Assembly (NCBI GenBank): GCA_009760855.2
Contig: WPIO01000125.1
Span: 916,001-980,000 of the forward strand
Length of the DNA stretch: 64,000 nt
Direction: 5' to 3'
From: Cristatella mucedo
Taxonomy: Eukaryota > Bryozoa > Phylactolaemata > Cristatellidae
A model generated the notes under the pieces. That model searched no databases. It was not told the origin of the DNA and saw only the letters and a program-made list of their open reading frames with translations. This document shows, piece after piece, positions 20,965 through 30,419 of the stretch. Each line of letters opens with the position of its first letter. Positions within the stretch are counted from its first letter, which is position 1. A program made the position numbers and the translations under genes.

Positions 20965-21826
20965 GGCAGTATATCGGCCGAAATTTGCACGTGTTTGATC
21001 AGCTTCATGTCTGGGCAGGTCCAGCAGGTCGTTGGAAATAGGGGAGGTGCAATGTCGTTGTCACTTAAAAATTAAGCACGAGACAAGATAATTGTTGGAG
21101 CATGTTTCTTTTTCTTATTGCATCCAGTGCTCATAGTCGTGGTAACAGTAACATTAAATATTTTTTCTAAATTCAGGCCAGCAGGCAGCCACAATGGAGG
21201 CTGTCTCAGCTGTCAAAATACTTTTGCAAGTGAGTGTATATAATGTAAAAACCTACTAGGAGTGTGGGCATGCATACTAGAGTCATGTAGATATGCGCAC
21301 GTCAATGTGCAATCATACTAGCAAGAATACTACATGACACTGCTTCTTTGATGATCCCTGACTGAGTGATCTATCCTAGAACTCAAAACAAGGCTGAAAG
21401 ATCACGTGATGAACTGAGATTCTCTTCCCATGACCGTTGTAGACAAGGAGGTGGTGGTAGCAGAAGAACAACAATGGCATGCATAGCAGTGCCGGCATGC
21501 TTTCACAGTAGAGGAATTTAAGTATATGCTTTGCTTGTATATGAGTTACATGTATATGAGTTGTAAAGAGCATATGTGTATCCATGGCTTTGTATTACAG
21601 CCTCTGCTCAATAATTAAACCGGTATCAACTTTGCACTATGCAGTAGCGATGCATCGAGTATCGTGTGCAAGTTGTGCTTCCAAGTGATTATTGAGTTCA
21701 GCAGTAGTAAGGAAATGTAAGCAACTAACTTACTTACTCGCATGCAGCACGTCGGAGAATTAGTTCATATCTGTAGACATCTAGTGAAAACAGGCCTTGC
21801 TATTTGTTTAAAAAGACGATTTTAGT

Positions 21827-21982
21827 GATAATAAATAAATAAATAAAATTCAGTTGTATAGTGCCAAGAGAACTTAAATTTATTCATGCGCTTCGCATGT
21901 GCCTCAGGGCTCGAGCCCACGACCTCAGCCAGAACTTGGTCGGGATGAGCACCTTAATCGCTGAACCAATCCAGCTCGGCAA
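21827..21982 (-). mobile_element. tRNA-derived SINE-A
   Basis: The reverse strand has the GAGCTGGATTGGTTCAGCG head, GGGCTCGAGCCC B-box region and a tail AACTTAAATTTATTCATGCG on the plus strand, followed outward by (ATAA)n. It is directly next to a SINE-B copy. Confidence 0.75.
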
Positions 21983-21985
21983 AAT

Positions 21986-22165
21986 AAATACTAGCTGATT
22001 CAACAGCCTCTTTTGTACAGCGACAGAAGAGCCTTTACGGCTTTCTCCACCGCTTGCAACAGCAATAAAGGATCGCCCACCTCAGGATTCGAACCCACGA
22101 CCTCGGGACCGAGGTCGTGATGAGCAACCACCTTACCTAGTGCGCCATCGCGTCTCACCATAATA
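21986..22165 (-). mobile_element. tRNA-derived SINE-B
   Basis: On the plus strand it reads TACTAGCTGATTCAACAGCC, then AGGATTCGAACCCACGACCT, ending CGCCATCGCGTCTCACCA. This is the best preserved SINE-B promoter region in the window. Confidence 0.75.
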
Positions 22166-22432
22166 TTAAAACGATACAATATCTGTGTAGTACACCAAGA
22201 GAAATAAATTTCCCTCAAGGCACTTTCAATTTGCTCCATGGCAGTCAATCCAAGCACACTTTTTAAAATTCATTCGGTGCTCCCCGAGCATTCATTAGGC
22301 ATAAAGCTACACCAACATAGAGTCTCGGTTTGATGCCATCCGAATGCACTGCTACCACTCAGCACTGCTAGTGAAGCTTATATCGGAGCTTCAGCTAGTG
22401 TTCCTTCGTATATTTCTGCTTACCAGCCTTAC

Positions 22433-22509
22433 CGCCTCAAAGCTCAAACCTACAATTCGTGTGTTCCCAGTCTGTGTGCAAGTCAATTTTATGTGCAAGT
22501 GAACTGTTG
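22433..22509 (-). CDS. Receptor exon 3: first half of FN3 domain 1
   Basis: A small exon: acceptor CATTATGCAG (or six bases further at GCAACAG; both keep phase 1), 25 codons, donor GCG|GTAAGG at phase 0. The peptide HLHIKLTCTQTGNTRIVGLS has the LTC strand typical of the start of an FN3 or cytokine-receptor domain and runs in frame into exon 4. The short length leaves some doubt. Confidence 0.55.
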
Positions 22510-23214
22510 CTGCATAATGCAGTCGGAGCATAATGAATAACTGTCGGGCTTTCGGTCGCAACTTGTGAAGACGATCGAAGGGGTGCACATATGACCGACA
22601 GCAAGCAACTCCCACGACTGAAAGGCCTCGAAAACTATAGCTTGCGACACAGCCGCCAAAAATAAACCATAGTTTGAGGCTGAGTCAAAAATAAATAATA
22701 GTCTGAGGCTTAGCCGGATTGCTTTGCAAATTAAAAGGGGAAGCAGATTATCTACATAAAACAGCCGTGAGAGTCTCCTTGGGTCAAGTAGGTCTCTGAT
22801 TCTGATAAAGTGCCTTTTAATGGTCCATTACCTGTGTACTTTATGGGTGACCACGACATTCAATTTCGCTTGAGTTTGGCACATACTTACCTGAAAAACC
22901 TCGATACTTGCTAGCAGACTTCGATCGCCGTCTGAACCGAGCTGCTTGATGAGCCCAACGAACAGCATGAAACCAGCATGCATTACGCATCACGTTTTTC
23001 TAATGCTTCTGTCTTATCGCCAGTACCATGAAAATGTTTTTGTGTGTACCGGCTAATACTTTTGTTTTCGCAAGGTGCCACACTTACAGGCCAATCCCCA
23101 TGCTGCTCGAAAATGCGTTGCTCATTTACGATTCGCGAGTGGAACAGCACAATTACCTAGTCAGCATGCCTGCGTTGGCTACTGTGGTTAAAGAGCAGAT
23201 GTCCCATAGCCTAC

Positions 23215-23547
23215 CGTTGTTGACGTAAATCACGTAGGCACTTTGATCTTGTGAAAGTACCGGCCAATCGGTCTGACCCCGAAGTCGGCAATAAAGGTAC
23301 ATTGTTTGGTCTGCCATGCTTCCGTTGAGAGGCCACGTTAACTTGATCTTAACGCGGTCGACGATGGACACGAAATGTGGAGTTGCTGCTGCCGAGTACT
23401 CCTCCTCTGAGGAGCCGAGAGTGAAGTACAGCATGCTGCTGTCAAAGCCTACCGGAGCTGCACAATAAGCCTCTATTACCGAGCCTGGCCGTTGGAATGC
23501 TGCGTAGTCAGTCACGTGTGTGCTGTTCCCAAACGACAAGCCTGCAG
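23215..23547 (-). CDS. Receptor exon 2: Ig-like domain
   Basis: Acceptor CTTCTGTCCAG (alternative six bases on), donor AACG|GTAGGC, 110 codons with phase 1 at both ends: a symmetric single-domain exon. Cys28 (VIEAYC) and Cys86 (YLYCRL) are 58 residues apart with Trp71 between, as in Ig folds. GSVIEAYC is the B strand, VDRVKIKLTWPL and MYLYCRL the E-F strands. NST and NGS are glycosylation sites. In gp130 a single Ig-like domain likewise precedes the FN3 array (family knowledge). Confidence 0.75.
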
Positions 23548-23791
23548 CTGGACAGAAGGCACGACTGGGTTAGCTCGGTGGCGTCTGCTGACATCCACTA
23601 CTGCTGACGGCAGAAATGCACAGGAAAACGTTCGAAGCACATGCATCCATAAAAATGCAACTATGAAAATGCCTACCATTCTCTACTTATGCAAATTTGT
23701 CTTGAGACAATTTTTTCTGTCCCAGTCTATTTTGTAAGTCGAGGGGGTGCTGCCTGTATATGTGCACACGTGCGCGAGCACGCGCCCGCGC

Positions 23792-23792
<1 letters not shown>

Positions 23793-23834
<42 letters not shown>
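23793..23834. repeat. (GT)n microsatellite
   Basis: About 20 GT units, with GC-rich GCGC sequence on its left side. Confidence 0.95.
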
Positions 23835-23835
<1 letters not shown>

Positions 23836-24019
23836 TATAAATAATAACAAAGTACATGAATTGTATGTGCTACGTTTCTAGTGCAGATAACTCGACAGGG
23901 AAGGGGGCTTGCTGAACCAACGAGATGGCTTACAGCAATCAAACCCATGAGTTCATTGTGAACTCTTGGTAACTTCTGTATTGGTCTAGGCCTAGCAGGT
24001 TGTCGTCGTTGCAATCAAT

Positions 24020-25180
24020 GACACATAAGTACTAATGATAGGGATGCAAAGCTCTTGGAGCAGCAAGCGATCGCTTTGGTGAGTAACCATTCTGGCCAGC
24101 AACAAGCTGCAGAGGCATATGCTAATCTCTCAAAAATGTATCAGACTTGGTGCAGCCACAATCTAGTTCATACTGTACCATCTATCTATCCATCTATCGT
24201 CTATCCTCTCGACAATAGAGGGTGAATGGTGCTGACCTAAACGCTCGCGCCACAGGTTTGGGCTCAGAAGTGACCTCCCGGTTTGACCAAGATATTTTAC
24301 CATGGTAGGTGCACCGCAACCCAGAAGGAGGGCGCCGATAGCGACCGCCAAGCTCCTGAGAGGTTTATATGACCTATGACCTATATCACCACAATCAGGC
24401 AAGCCCCGGCTTCGTGCTGCCTTTCCACGGGGTTCCGACGGATCGATGGATGCACGTTCAGAACATAGCTGCAGAAGCATCTTACCGAGTGTGTCGAGTG
24501 CACCTCATGTCTTTGTATAATAAGTAACTCCACTATTATGTATAAACCGACTCGTTAGATTTAAGACCTCAATGCTATGGCCATTCACACTTCATGCTCT
24601 CAAGCCTCATGGAGCTACTGACCCCAACACCACCGGTTACAACGAGCAGCAGCTCAGTTTTTCGGCATCAAGTTCGAAGATTCAATCTAGCAACAAAGTG
24701 AGGGAGTCACGAAACTAGCACAATTACAAAAAGCCGACTGGACTGTTCAGTGGCAGAACACTCTTCTAAAGAAATAATAGGTGACACACTTTGGGTCATA
24801 GATATAAGCTACCATCTCGATTCGGACCTTTCTCAGCTGGTTTTTTATAAGGCCTACTCGAGTTTCGAATCTAAATCTCCTTATAAGGACCTGCTGGGCT
24901 TTGACGCTTGCTATGAAACCGTAAACGTTGAGATAACCTTGAGCTACTACATAATACTGTACTTTAGGATTTGTATACCAATGTTAGATGCAGATGGAGT
25001 GCACCATCAATTAGCATTGCTCCCGCAGAGTCAATAGCACAAAAAACAGCCTGCTTTGGCATATGAGTATGCCTCGGATTTCGGATCAAACTTGGAAGCT
25101 TATGGAAGATACTTGTAGCTTTGAAATGAAACGAAGACTTTTGATTATTCGAGAGAAGGGGCTGCCGAAACAACGTCAGC
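24020..25180. other. Intron sequence, nothing certain
   Basis: Part of the intron between receptor exons 1 and 2. Short open frames on both strands (24750-25037 plus, 24964-25182 minus) have no splice or domain support. A (CTAT)n patch lies at about 24179-24205. Confidence 0.3.
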
Positions 25181-25472
25181 AACTAAAACTTGCTGTGAGC
25201 AGGCGATGCACTTGTTAGCAGTAGGCAACTGCATACCCCAGGTGTCTTTGGTGAGCCATGCATTGCCGTATTAATGAAAGAAATAACCTTTTGGCTTTTC
25301 TGACCTGCATGACCTTCTAGGAATTTCATCACATCGGCCTTTAGGATCCCTGGTGGTAAGAATGTACTGGTCCAAAGTAGGTCAAGAAAGTGATCATCAA
25401 AGCTGTTTTCACACAGAATGCACTGAAAATCAGCTTGGGTAAAGTAACAACTTGAGGTCATGGCACACTTAC

Positions 25473-25556
25473 CGGTTGTCTTCTCATAACTGGCACGCCA
25501 CTCTTGACCGTCGAGCCCTATTTGTTCGTTCACGAAAAGTTCTACTATTGCCCGCA
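25473..25556 (-). CDS. Receptor exon 1 of the assembled chain: N-terminal segment
   Basis: Acceptor ATTCTAG, donor ACCG|GTAAGT (full consensus), 27 codons with phase 1 at both ends, joining exon 2. The peptide (AIVELFVNEQIGLDGQEWRA) looks like extracellular strand sequence. The frame stays open past the donor for another 80 codons, but the perfect donor favours splicing. An upstream exon must exist because this one opens with a split codon. Confidence 0.55.
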
Positions 25557-25925
25557 CTAGAATTTGATCTCAAACTTGGTGTATTATATAGTGGGTGAGT
25601 TGCTAGAAGTTCGCCTCTAGCTGGAGGGATCATAGGCCCAAGGTTTCTCCGACGATATGACGTATCCTTCTATATCTAAGCACTACGACATGCATTGGGC
25701 ATTAGTGGAGTGTCAGCAGGCCCGGCCTTCACCTTGCCTCTATAAGAAAGAGCCGCCAAGCTTCTTGCCATTTGATGTGCCTCTCCACGATTGGCTGCTT
25801 AAACAAGTTAAAAAATGTGTCATTTGCATGGCTTCCTACCCACGACCCTAGCAGCTAAAGGCGAGCACCATATTCCAAGTCCAGACCGGGACCTAGCAAG
25901 ATACCAAAGCCAGACACTTCGTTGG

Positions 25926-26050
<125 letters not shown>

Positions 26051-26231
26051 TAACATTTCCTAAAACATAAAAGGAGTAGCATATAAGGAGTAGCATATAA
26101 GCAAACTTGATATATGTTGAGGCACTGCACGAAAGCTAGGAGAAAAGCTATTGAATAATTAGTTTTAATAACATGCACAATTGAAGCTTGCATAAGCACC
26201 CAACAAATTATTCATATGATTAGCAAACGCA

Positions 26232-26267
<36 letters not shown>

Positions 26268-26332
26268 ATATATATATATATATATATAAAGTTTTCTTAT
26301 ATGCTACTCCTTTTATGTTTTAGGAAATGTTA
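26051..26332. repeat. Perfect 37-bp inverted repeat with (TA)n in the loop
   Basis: The left arm 26051-26087 and right arm 26296-26332 are exact reverse complements. The left arm is followed by a 14-bp tandem copy of its own end (GAGTAGCATATAAG). The loop of about 208 bp contains unique AT-rich DNA and a (TA)n tract at 26234-26288. No transposase frame is present; a small non-autonomous foldback element or a replication-slippage inversion are both possible. Confidence 0.8.
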
Positions 26333-26529
26333 CTCCCAGCCTTTGACTTTGCACTCTGTTTACTGATCCATGCGTTGGATTTTTGAGACCCTCACAATGC
26401 AGAGCTGCCGTGGTACCCTCTGACTGGGCGTGGCTGACTCCAAGCCTGCTCGATGAGGAATGCAGGTTAAGGCAAACGGACAAATATAACCAGACCAGTT
26501 CATTCACTGGGGAGAGCAAAAATAACACC

Positions 26530-26656
26530 TCATGCAAATAATGACTTTTGCAGATCCAGATACTACTTGACCCGTGCTCATGATACAGCTCGCCATCCGT
26601 CAAAGCAATTGGTCGAGATGACTGTCTAGCTTTCAGTGGCTCAGCATTGCAGAGCA
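26530..26656 (-). CDS. Candidate upstream receptor exon (low confidence)
   Basis: After the possible acceptor TGTCTAG (phase 1), the frame reads LCNAEPLKARQSSRPIALTD and then IWICKSH, with two cysteines in Ig-like context. No good phase-1 donor was found (GTAGTA near 26560 is possible). It would lie between the signal-peptide candidate and exon 1. Another strong acceptor (TATTTACAG, exon start 26909) lies further upstream without a resolved exon. Confidence 0.22.
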
Positions 26657-27084
26657 CTAGACACGAATGTCACGGTCACGAATCCCCGCTAGGTATGCTT
26701 ACCTAGCGAAGTTGAAAACGTGGCCGCACTCACGAGAAGCAGTGCTGCATAAAAAGACTCCATGCTCGGAGGAACCTGCTCAGGCTAACGCTTGTACAAT
26801 TAGTGGCTCTATAGCCACTTTGCACAGCACGGTCGAGGCCAAACTGGTCCAAGTCTCGAATAAATGCTACTTTCTGACGTTGGCGTCTTCTTCAACTGTA
26901 CCAGCTGAGCTGTAAATACAAATACATTAGCATAATACATAATACATAATACATAAGCATTTATGTAAATATTTCTCTCGAGCATACAACTTTCGCAGCT
27001 CAGATTTGTGCAAAGCAGAAAGGCTTTGCAATGGAAGGGGTTACAGAACATCGTTTCAATGTTGAGAGGTACTGCTCTCTTGGG

Positions 27085-27412
27085 GCTTGTCTGCTTTGGA
27101 TTCCAAGGTACGACATCCCTGACTAGACCAAATTTAAAAAGAAATTAAAAAACGCACCTATTTAGGACAGCATTTAGTCGGTCCCTGTGATTCGTCATCT
27201 ATGTGCTTATGCATGCTGACACTGTTGCATGCTGTCACTAACCACACTTGCATGGTGACCCTGTGCATGTCATCCCTAACCATGGTATTCATGTTTTTAT
27301 CTAGCATGATACCTCTCACCATTCGATCGCATCTCTCTTTGCAGCAAATGTAAAGCGCCTAGAAAGAGATTGAGTTCTCTGAGGACGTTTTTATCAAGTG
27401 CATTATTATTAT
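27085..27412 (+). mobile_element. LINE family A 3' UTR fragment
   Basis: A 5'-truncated copy from the last coding segment through the 3' UTR to a well preserved stem-loop (AAAGCGCCTAGAAAGAGATT then TTCTCTGAGGACG) and ATTATTATT at about 27400-27410. Confidence 0.85.
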
Positions 27413-27643
27413 GTATAACAACAATAAGTACAAGCATGGGAGCCGATTGAGCAGTCGGAGCGACACCTGTCGGAGTGTCACTAAGCATGCCCAGCCAAAA
27501 AGAGCGGCACCAGCACGGCCATTGTTTTGGACAATGCAGATTACACCAACTGTCTCTAAGTGCCACATTCGGGTGGATACAGCTGTCTGCTACCCCGGCG
27601 ACCCTTTGTACCTTGGCCTTGGCGGCCGATACATTTGCAGTAC

Positions 27644-27707
27644 CGGTAGAGAGATAATTTATCCACAAAGTGAACAAGAAGGGAAACAACAAATGCAGTC
27701 TAGTCAT
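27644..27707 (-). CDS. Candidate signal-peptide exon of the receptor (low confidence)
   Basis: ATG at 27707-27705 begins a basic residue then a long hydrophobic core (TRLHLLFPFLFTLWINYLST), a good signal-peptide profile. A possible donor CCG|GTACTG would leave phase 1, which fits the phase-1 entry of the downstream exons. A second in-frame ATG lies further upstream, and the plus strand is also open here. The link to the receptor is inferred from orientation and phase. Confidence 0.28.
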
Positions 27708-27849
27708 AGAAAAGCAGAGATTAGCTACTTTGATTATTGTGAGCTGAACAATGATGAAGTCCATCAAACTAAGGAGAAGCAAATTGTGAACCCTAGCCAG
27801 TCAATGATCATTCTATTGGGTAGGTAGAAAGACACTTTCCTTTGAAAAC

Positions 27850-28350
27850 ACACCCGAATCTACCGAGGAAGTCGGCGAGAGTAAGGACTACCTGATCTGA
27901 CAGACTGGGAGGTACATTGCCCGTCTCTTACCCAAGAGGTCTTTGCTTCGCCACCGACAGAATTTCCGGGTACATTAAAGTACCACCGTTGCTGACGCAC
28001 GAAGGTCATGTAGCGGTCGCCAAAGTTCGTCGACAACTAGAGGGACCAATTGGTCTTTGGCTGGGTACGTGGTGGATGCCGAACTTCCCAATCGAATTAA
28101 AGGTATCATTTATCGCAGCAGGCGTCCCTTATTGTTGCAATAAAGGATTGACTCTTGAAGTGGGTGATGGCTGCTACGACTCGTCTTCCTGTGAACGAGC
28201 ACGTTGAATCAACGGACCTTTACCCTTACATTTACTTAACTGACTGTGCTGCAGCAATGGGCCAGTGGCTCTTAGCCGTAGGATGAACGACACATGTTAT
28301 CCTTCGCAATGGATTTAGCAGTCACCAACCTGCACGGCCAGTGTTCCATC
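27850..28350. other. No gene established
   Basis: Several short plus-strand frames (27917-28207) read partly protein-like, but stops and frame changes prevent a gene call. Confidence 0.2.
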
Positions 28351-28353
28351 GCC

Positions 28354-28505
28354 GAGCTGGTTTGATCCAGCGGTTTAAGGTGCTCGCCCCGACCAAGGCC
28401 TGGCTGAGATCATGGGCTCGAGCCCCGAGGCAAATGTGAAGCGCCTGAATAGAGATTAAGTTCTCTTGGGCGCTATACAAGTGAATTATATTTATATTTA
28501 TATTT
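28354..28505 (+). mobile_element. tRNA-derived SINE-A, well preserved
   Basis: GAGCTGGTTTGATCCAGCGG carries the A-box, GGGCTCGAGCCCCGAGG the B-box. The tail AAGCGCCTGAATAGAGATTA and TTCTCTTGGGCGCTATAC mirrors the LINE family A 3' stem-loop, ending in (ATTT)n-like sequence. Confidence 0.85.
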
Positions 28506-28509
28506 ACAT

Positions 28510-29290
28510 CTCGCAGTCAGATTCATCGCGGCAATACTATTGGTTGGATGACTCCTTTGGTATTTTGCACTTTCCCACAGCAAAACGTTAGCACGTGAAT
28601 GCAGCATTGGTACTACCACGGTACTTTCAAAACTAATGTTTGATTGCCAATTTCAGGAGAATCATTTTGAAGCTTTGCACCTGCTCGGACGGAAATCTAT
28701 AAAGCCTTGCTTAAAAAACCTGACAAGCCAGTTTCTGGAGAGTCTGAAGCTATAGGCTTGCAGCCACGGAGAAGAATTTGTGACCATCCAAAATTAAACT
28801 GGTAACCCAAAATGTAGTTGTCATAGACTGGTACCGAACGGGCGTCCGACACTCCTCTTTAGACCTGTCTTAAAAGTTTGCACCGCCATCTTTTCCAAAA
28901 AAATACGATCGTCCCTACAAAAAACGTAGTAGATCCCTATCTAGGAACCGGCTCATAGCGTATGCCCCAGATGCCTGTTTGAAACTTCATATGAATCAGC
29001 TGCCACCCTCTGGAGAAACATCGCCAAGTTTTGCCGACGGCTCAGCTCTCGACAAAATGTGGCTTATGTTTATGCATTGGCCATTTTGTGGCTCTTTATT
29101 GTCTGCTTATGGTCAAGCCACTGAATTATGACCTGTGGCTTGGATGACCGCCCTTAGATGTCCGTCTACCTCAGCCTCAAGAGCAGGTCTCTAAGCCTCA
29201 CATTCAGGTGATCTTACCCGGATTTAAGATAGCTTCTGGGTAGGGGCTACCGTGGGAGGAGGCTACCTAAAAGGGCCACCCGGAAGGGTT
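28510..29290. other. Unrecognised, possibly decayed coding sequence
   Basis: Fragments of plus-strand frames around 28900-29110 (NQLPPSGETSPSFADGSALD) look protein-like but are broken. I cannot name a family. Confidence 0.2.
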
Positions 29291-29299
29291 AGCTACCAT

Positions 29300-29725
29300 G
29301 GATAATAATAATAATAATAATATGATAAGTAACACATTTGCATAACACCCTCAGAGAACTTATTCTCTTTCTAGGCAATTTACTTATGCTGTAAAGAAAA
29401 GCATGACCAAATGGTAGCATGCTCAATGTAAACAAGCAAAGCATGGTTAGAGTTGACATGCACAGGATCAACATGCAAATATGGTTAGTGGAACATGCAT
29501 GGTGTCAGCATACGAAAGCAGACGCAGGAAGAATCACATAGATCACTGAATGCTGTGAGAAATAGGTGCATTTTAGCTTCTTTTTTAAATGTCGTCAGTT
29601 CAGGGGAAGTCGTGAAGTTAGTCGGGAGTGGTGTGTTCCAGGCTTTGGGAGCATGCTAGCTAAAGACACGGCCTCCAATGGATTTGAGACTCCTACGAGG
29701 TGTAGCTAAACGATTTCATTAAGAA
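29300..29725 (-). mobile_element. LINE family A 3' fragment
   Basis: Starts (3' end) with (ATT)n on the reverse strand at 29302, then the stem-loop and 3' UTR, extending into the last coding segment near 29650-29720. Confidence 0.8.
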
Positions 29726-29751
29726 AAGCAGGTGGTACGCTGACTAGCCAG

Positions 29752-29825
29752 GTGGTGGAGTAGTTCTGAATAGAGACACGAGCTCTCTTAGGGCGCTATA
29801 CAAATAAATTAGATCTTTTTATATT
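29752..29825 (+). mobile_element. SINE-A tail fragment
   Basis: Only the 3' tail is present: TGAATAGAGACACGAGCTCT, then CTTAGGGCGCTATACAAAT. It abuts the LINE fragment. Confidence 0.5.
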
Positions 29826-30204
29826 AGGTACTATGGTGCAAGCATATAATCACTTCGTTATTGCCTTGTAAATGAATGCATACTTGGATGCCGCAGCCCC
29901 CAGCAGGACTCGGGAAGCTGGTATGTTCAGCAGGAAGCCTAGACGGAGAAAGATAAGCAGTTAGGAACGCATGCCCCCCCCCAGTTGTTCTTGTCGTATT
30001 CAGAGCCACCCAGAGCACGCTCTAGCATTGGAGCATATAGTTATTAAGTCCGCTAAAAAAACGAGGGTCAGTCTTTAAATTTGCTTTTAGTGTTTTCTCT
30101 CAATGTTTAATAAACTCCTAATAATATTCTACTAATACCTAATTTTTCATGATTCCCTTGGTCTTTACACCGCGATCGAAGCCTGGCTGAAATAGACTAG
30201 TTGC

Positions 30205-30207
30205 CCG

Positions 30208-30260
<53 letters not shown>

Positions 30261-30400
30261 CATTAGTGTAGCGCTTTAAGAGAGCTTCTTCTCTATCCAA
30301 ACGCTTTACATGCGCCGCACGGTTCGAGCCCACGACCATGGTCATTAAAGGCAAAATACTAACCCATGGGCCAAACCAGGATGGAACCGATGCCATGTCT
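30205..30400 (-). mobile_element. SINE-A ending in (TA)n
   Basis: The reverse strand reads the TGGTTTGGCCCATGGGTTAG head, GGGCTCGAACCG B-box and AAGCGTTTGGATAGAGAAGA tail. The tail runs straight into (TA)n at 30210-30258. Confidence 0.7.
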
Positions 30401-30419
30401 ACAGCTTCACTTCCTGTGA

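Larger units (their letters stand above)
4216..25556 (-). other. Locus of a 16-exon Ig/FN3 single-pass receptor (gp130/Domeless-like candidate)
   Basis: Sixteen minus-strand exons were joined by GT-AG sites. Every junction keeps codon phase (1,1,0,1,2,1,0,1,0,1,0,1,1,2,0 in order). Together they make 1,223 codons plus a stop: N-terminal segment, Ig-like domain, six FN3-like domains, transmembrane helix and a long tyrosine-containing tail. Domain borders fall on phase-1 introns, and five FN3 domains are split by a phase-0 or phase-2 intron, as in vertebrate class I cytokine receptor genes (known of that family). Introns hold LINEs, SINEs and microsatellites. The start codon and signal peptide are not certain. 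Alternative reading: another FN3 receptor or adhesion protein. Confidence 0.72.

Noticed and set aside
21900-22160. tRNA genes suggested by B-box TTCGAACCC
   Set aside because: The promoter boxes belong to SINE-A and SINE-B, with SINE tails and many dispersed copies.
24750-25182. Overlapping open frames on both strands in the receptor intron
   Set aside because: No splice sites, domains or phase agreement with neighbouring exons.
27411-27827. 139-codon plus-strand gene
   Set aside because: Reads partly protein-like but begins inside a LINE tail and lacks splice support; the opposite strand has the signal-peptide candidate.
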